From Nematostella vectensis (taxonomy: Eukaryota > Cnidaria > Anthozoa > Actiniaria > Edwardsiidae): a stretch of 64,000 nucleotides of DNA. Shown in pieces: positions 59,512 to 64,000 of the stretch. Position 1 is the stretch's first letter. Each line of letters begins with the position of its first letter. Position numbers and translations under genes: made by a program. Under the pieces are notes generated by a model that had not been told where the DNA came from, did no database searches, and saw only the letters and a program-made list of their open reading frames with translations. The stretch covers positions 10,522,494 through 10,586,493 of the forward strand of contig NC_064047.1 of assembly GCF_932526225.1 (NCBI RefSeq). The letters are read 5' to 3'.

Positions 59512-60521
59512 ATGGCTTCAAGAGGCGGACCAAGGGCATCTGGTACCGATGGGTCTGATTTCTCACATCGGGAACGCGTCGCCTCGCATTACAGAGAAAG
59601 CGTGCGACAGAAAGCGAAGATGAAATTCTGTATTCTCATTCACATGTTCTTTGGAGTCTGTGTGGTTGGATGGATGGGTCTTGCCATTTCACGGTGAGAT
59701 ATAGGGTATTCCACTCTTCTTTTGATCATTATGATCATGGAGAGTCTTGATTTTTTCTTGCGCACTGTACATGGCCATAGCTAGAATTTTTTTTTTCTGG
59801 GGATAAAGCTTTTTCTCCATAATTGCTCGAGCAAGCGCCGGGGCGTTTATCAATCAATCAATCAATCTTTATTGATTTTTTAAAATGTTTACACAATAAA
59901 AAAGAAGACAAAACCAGAGACATATTAGGCTTGGTCAACAGGACTTTACAATTCTAGCACAATTTTTCATGTCCCAGGTGAGCACTTATTCCAAAATCTG
60001 CTAAACAGAGACTACGTACCCCAAAACCTGGAACACCAGCAGCAGATAAAAACTAAACCTGTGTGTCTGTGTCTAAAGATGTGTTTGGCGTTTATGTTTT
60101 CTTAAGCCATTATCTCTAGGTTAGCCTCGCTGCCCCTGAATATACTAACCCTGGTATTGTTTTTACCAACAGAGCAGTGAAGATTGCGCCAGATCCATGG
60201 ATTCTCCTCTGGCTCATCAGCGTGTTTCCAGCCATTGCGGGACTCAGTGGGCTTCCAAAGAATCAGACAAAGATGATGCATGTGTACTCCATAGGAACCA
60301 TGGTCACTGGCATTGCACCTCTGATGTACGGTGCAACGTTTGGCATAATGCAAGTAATGGAGAACTTCAAGCGAGGGCATGCACCAGGAACAGATGACTG
60401 GCGTGTCTTACCCATGAAGATGGCAATGGTTGCATTTGTTATTCAAGCGCATGCAGTCAGCATTTATTACTCCAATAAGCTGATAAGTGCATGGAACACT
60501 AAGGGAGAGAAGTCTTCATAG
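59512..60521 (+). CDS. JAGN1: Jagunal homologue, ER membrane protein
   Basis: Two exons, 59512-59693 and 60173-60521, phase 2 junction; 176 aa (human 183). The N-terminus MASRGGPRASGTDGSDF is almost the vertebrate JAGN1 start, followed by SHRERVASHYRESVRQKAK. Four membrane helices follow: about 38-60 (FCILIHMFFGVCVVGWMGLA), 68-85, 98-115 (GTMVTGIAPLMYGATFGIMQ) and 140-160 (KMAMVAFVIQAHAVSIYYSN). The short tail KGEKSS is lysine-bearing as in the family. Jagunal acts in ER reorganisation and early secretory traffic. The start context AAAAATGG is good. Confidence 0.95.
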
Positions 60522-60685
60522 ATGTGGTTTTTAGAGAACAGTACAGTTACTAGGTGTGGAAATAACGAGTACAGACTGGCTGGAAAAAAATAGGTGTTTG
60601 GTGTGGACGAGTCAGAGAAATGAATCCACACAAGGAATTTTTAACAACTCTAAAAATAGAGCAGTTTCTTTTGATGTCTTGCTTC

Positions 60686-60737
60686 AACAAAGGACTAATG
60701 CTCAAAATATTAGCGAAACATCTGTTTTCAAAGAGGT
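60686..60737 (+). repeat. dispersed repeat core, copy 1
   Basis: TTGCTTCAACAAAGGACTAATGC and the next ~30 bases match 63729-63782 (TTGCTCCAACGAAGGGCTAATGC ...), about 70% identical. A short conserved core in otherwise diverged surroundings. Confidence 0.6.
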
Positions 60738-61423
60738 AAAAAATATATCATTTCAACATGCGTTTAGCCTGTGTGCAGCCGGAAATAGTTCCATTATTAC
60801 CGTCTGCGAATTACCGACAGAAAGCTTGTTTAGACCCCCCGTGCACCTACTGCCGGAGTGAAGCGATTTCTGGTTGGCTATCATCTGGTTCAAATGTAAC
60901 GAGCCACGCGATTGCTCCATGTACCCTGCATATATATAATTTTTCGAATGTTATGATTTTTGCACGAGAGTTTGACAGCGAAGGCGCGAAGCGTGCAAAC
61001 CAATATGGCAATTCCTTCGTGTAATTTGTGCCTCACGGATGTAGTTAATAGCGACCAAAGATTTGTCATCGGGGTAAGGGGAAGTTCGATATAGCTTATA
61101 GACCTACTTTTGGGCTTCCAGGGGGGGGGGGGGGGTGCGCATGCACCCTGCACACCCTTTGTGTGGGTGCCTGATTAACCACCTTCAAGCAGGCTATGTC
61201 AGTCTTAAGCATCTTGATCCAAGTTATTTATCTTGGTGGCTTACCAAGTTCATCATCTTCGACCATCTTCATAATATAATTGATAAAAATGTTTTCAGTC
61301 TTTAGTCAACCTTGATTATCTGAAAATGAGAAAAACCAAAACTTTATAGCAGCAGTCTACGGTAGTGGTTCGTTAGATCTCCTGAAGTGTCATACTGATA
61401 TTTTCTTGAAATGATCAGCAGGA

Positions 61424-61735
61424 GTAAGAAACTCATGCTTGGGTGCCTAGCTAGGTCATGTGATCTAATGTGTTTCTTAGAAACTCATTCTTGGGTGCCT
61501 AGCTAGGTCATGTGATCTACTGTGTTTCTAAGAAACTCTTGCGTGGGTGCCAAGCTAGGTCATGTGATCTACTGTGTTTCTTAGAAACTCATGCTTGGGT
61601 TCCTAGCTAGGTCATCTACTGTTTCTAAGAAACTCTTGCGTGGGTGCCAAGCTAGGTCATGTGATGTACTGTGTTTTTTAGAAACTCTTGCGTGGGTGCC
61701 TAGCATGGGCATGTGATTGTGTGTGTGTTTTTTTT
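61424..61735. repeat. 52-bp minisatellite, six copies
   Basis: Units start at about 61426, 61479, 61531, 61583, 61628 and 61680. Each contains AGAAACTC(A/T)TGCGTGGGT, then GCTAGGTCATGTGATCTACT and GTGTTTCT. The fourth has a 7-base deletion and the last is diverged. Confidence 0.9.
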
Positions 61736-62349
61736 TAATAGGCTTGATTGCATTAAGCTCCTGCCATACCAAATCTAAACTTGTATAAATTGTATCAACA
61801 CAAATACATTGAGTTTAACATTTATTCAGACATAGCACTTCTGGCTCAATAGGTTGTGAGTAGTAAAAGTTTTCTATGCAGAGTTTCCATTGAACAAAAT
61901 AAAACAAGATAAGTATGGTATTTTATTCGACACATCAAATGCTCCACAGACAATCAGGGTTTCACTGAAGGGTTTACATCTTTCATAAAATAAAATGTCT
62001 TTTTCAATGATAAAATTTATAATGCTGTGGCGAAGTAGGTTATGTGTTCTACAGATGTTTGTTGATCTTTATAATCATTAGATTTTTGATGATAGAAGGG
62101 GATGAAAGAAAAAAAAACATTTTGCACAGGAAACATCTGAAGACCAATCTTCATGCTGCTTACATGTGTAACTGAATCTTAGAAAAGTCATATGATCCGC
62201 TATAAATTTGGTAAACTGTAGCTAACAGTAGTTGGTATGCAGACATTTTAAGCTACGGTACCTTTGTCTTGCTTTCAATCTAATTTGAATATAACAAGTT
62301 TTCTTTAGCATTTACAGGTTACACTTCAGTGGAAATGGTATTAATGAAA

Positions 62350-63414
62350 CTACTTTTTTCTTTTGTGAACTATTGCTTTTTCTCTAATCTCAAATGACAC
62401 GAAAACCTTCATGTTTACTGTCACTGTAGCTTGCATGATTTTGTCATGGAAGGAATGTGCATGCTTTTTTTGACTTTCACTGGTTTCAGGATGTTCATTT
62501 GGAGTTCCCATTATTTCCTCATAGCTTTCTTCACGGATTGTTATAGGAGGTCCAAGAATTTGATTAAACATCTGAACAACTTGGAGGGCTTTGTTTTTAG
62601 CATTCTTAACAGCTGAGACACAGGCTTGGCACCTGAAACAGAACATAAATAAGTTCTAAATAATTGGGTCAAAAGAAAACATTAACTAGAAAAACTCTCA
62701 AGACCCAGAGGCACCAACACATTTAAAATGCACTACTCTTTTGGGCATATACATACCCCCTTGGCCATCAATAATTTAGTCAGTTCTTACTGAAGGATTA
62801 TAAAGTACTATCCCTTTTCCACATGAAACCTGCCCCCTCGGCAAAAGTTTGATCAAATGCCTGCCTAACATTTCAGTTGAACAAAAAAAAAGCATATGCT
62901 TTCTAGTGCAGGGTTAAATCCTACAGCCTTCTAGAGAAAATAATGAAGGAAAAATATCCCCCAGTTCCCCTTAGGTACTAAAAATAATATCCTTTTTCGG
63001 TATATCCAAGACTGCCCCCCTCCCTCCCTTATCAACAAAACCTGTGTCACAAGCTGGGGAGGGTGCTGAGGCAAAAAATATACCCCACCCTCCATGCTAA
63101 TGAGCACCCCCTGGGTGTGTTGAACTTATCAAATACCTTAGATTTGCTAGTCTTTCCGTTGAGTGATAAAACACTGGAGGCGACACAGTTACTGTCTCAT
63201 CCAGTTTCTCTACAAGAAGGTTACTAACTTCTTCACACTTGAGAAAGTCTGAAAACTCAACGATTATCTCAGTCTCATAAAAATAAGTCTTTTCCTGACG
63301 CGTAAGGATTCTGTTGATTTTATAGCATGTGTCTTTGATGCGGTATGATTTTAGTGTCTGTAGAATGTATTCTACACGCCTGTTGACGCTTGTCTTCACC
63401 TCTTCCACTGATTC
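62350..63414 (-). CDS. IRAK1BP1: IRAK1BP1 homologue (SIMPL domain), 3' part only
   Basis: The last two exons, 63137-63414 and 62350-62632, joined in phase 2, give about 187 C-terminal residues. The first begins ESVEEVKTSVNRRVEYILQT and ends LANLR; the second begins CQACVSAVKNAKNKALQVV. VEKLDETVTVSPPVFYH and the QAC-AV-NA-KA pattern match vertebrate IRAK1BP1, and MQATVTVNMKVFVSFEIREK matches its C-terminus. The domain is SIMPL (DUF541). In vertebrates the protein binds IRAK1 and modulates NF-kB signalling; conservation of that role is inference. The N-terminal exon or exons must lie right of 64000, because no coding exon precedes the acceptor at 63415 in this window. Confidence 0.88.
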
Positions 63415-64000
63415 CTGAAAAGAGTAAGGGATGGAAATAAAGTGGTCGATAGCCAATAGCTGCACAGGAATCCACACTGTGTGATCACATCACATTGTGG
63501 CTTTATTTGTAGTACACATACATATGGAATTAAGGCTGATTTAGACAACTTAGTTGTATGCGACATGCCTTTAACATGCCCTAAATTACACACTGTGACT
63601 TTCGTAGCCGAATGTTGTAACAGAGTAGTAAGCTGGTTTACTGTACACTCTGATACGATTCGAGTTGTGAAGGGGTTGCAGGCAAGTAGCATACAACTTA
63701 ATCATGCTGTCTTAATCAGCCTTTTGCTCCAACGAAGGGCTAATGCTCAAGAAGTCAGTGCAACTACTCTGTTTACTGAGGCATTCAAACTTGTGTCGAT
63801 TTATAGCTTGTCTACACCACGTCTAGACAATCTAGTTTTTCTGCAGCTTGTCTGTAGTCTTGCTAGTTAATATATATACCATTTAAAATAAGTCTTTGAA
63901 ATAAAATCTTTTAAAAATATCAATAATATTCGTACTTGATTGTTGTGCCTTCAAAGTAGTCTATAAAATAAACGACTTATTTTAACACCATATGTTTACT
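63415..64000. other. intron of IRAK1BP1 with a repeat core
   Basis: It contains the second copy of the repeat core (63729-63782). The open frames on either strand are not protein-like. No further exon is seen before the window ends. Confidence 0.5.
63729..63782 (+). repeat. dispersed repeat core, copy 2
   Basis: CTCCAACGAAGGGCTAATGC followed by TCAAGAAGTCAGTGCAAC and TTTACTGAGG. It aligns with 60686-60737, though the surrounding sequence does not. Confidence 0.6.

Larger units (their letters stand above)
60522..62349. other. intergenic region between convergent JAGN1 and IRAK1BP1
   Basis: It holds the JAGN1 3' UTR, a degenerate dispersed repeat core at 60686-60737 (also at 63729-63782), a G15 run at 61121-61135 and a 52-bp minisatellite (61424-61735). 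AATAAA on the minus strand at about 61819-61824 could end the IRAK1BP1 transcript. No exon is supported. Confidence 0.45.

Overview
This is eukaryotic nuclear DNA, about 60% A+T, with GT-AG introns of roughly 0.2-3.3 kb and dense small transposable elements. The gene set is that of an invertebrate animal: a RAB39-type Rab, an SLC35F1/F2-type transporter, SON, Jagunal and IRAK1BP1, plus a potassium-channel-like glutamate receptor. Many small foldback elements, poly-G/C runs and 'CAGGGGCGGATCCAGG' repeat ends suggest an anthozoan cnidarian such as a sea anemone (Nematostella-like). That placement is inference; no species-diagnostic sequence was seen.

Layout. 1-6.5 kb: repeats and one doubtful exon. 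6.55-12.07 kb (+): a seven-exon gene for a 528-aa receptor-channel with a periplasmic-binding-like ligand domain split around a two-helix pore that carries the potassium filter TVGYGD. This is a GluR0-like architecture and the most notable gene here. 13.5-15.0 kb: an intact Mutator-like foldback element with a 9-bp target duplication. 16.6-17.7 kb (-): an intronless 356-aa orphan. 17.7-22.7 kb: repeats. 22.7-32.9 kb (-): a 12-exon gene for a 1059-aa helical-repeat (armadillo-like) protein. 33-38.7 kb: repeat-rich intergenic DNA with a transposase relic. 38.7-44.3 kb (-): a seven-exon SLC35F1/F2-like transporter. 45.1-46.9 kb (+): RAB39-like, head to head with the transporter. 50.3-59.1 kb (-): a compact SON homologue. 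59.5-60.5 kb (+): Jagunal (JAGN1), head to head with SON. 62.3-63.4 kb (-): the last two exons of IRAK1BP1, whose 5' part lies beyond the window.

All multi-exon models were built by hand from splice sites with reading phase checked at every junction. The totals are whole codon numbers: 528, 1059, 369, 229, 768 and 176 aa. The genes do not form one pathway. RAB39, SLC35F and JAGN1 are membrane-trafficking or membrane proteins, SON is a splicing cofactor, and IRAK1BP1 is a SIMPL-domain protein. The two divergent pairs probably share promoters.

Mobile DNA is mostly non-autonomous: Mutator-like, hAT-like (5-bp duplications), PIF/Harbinger-like (TTA duplication), TA-flanked elements and several unclassified foldback families. 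Many sit in introns and two abut splice donors. Minisatellites occur at 9.5, 42.0, 55.6 and 61.4 kb.
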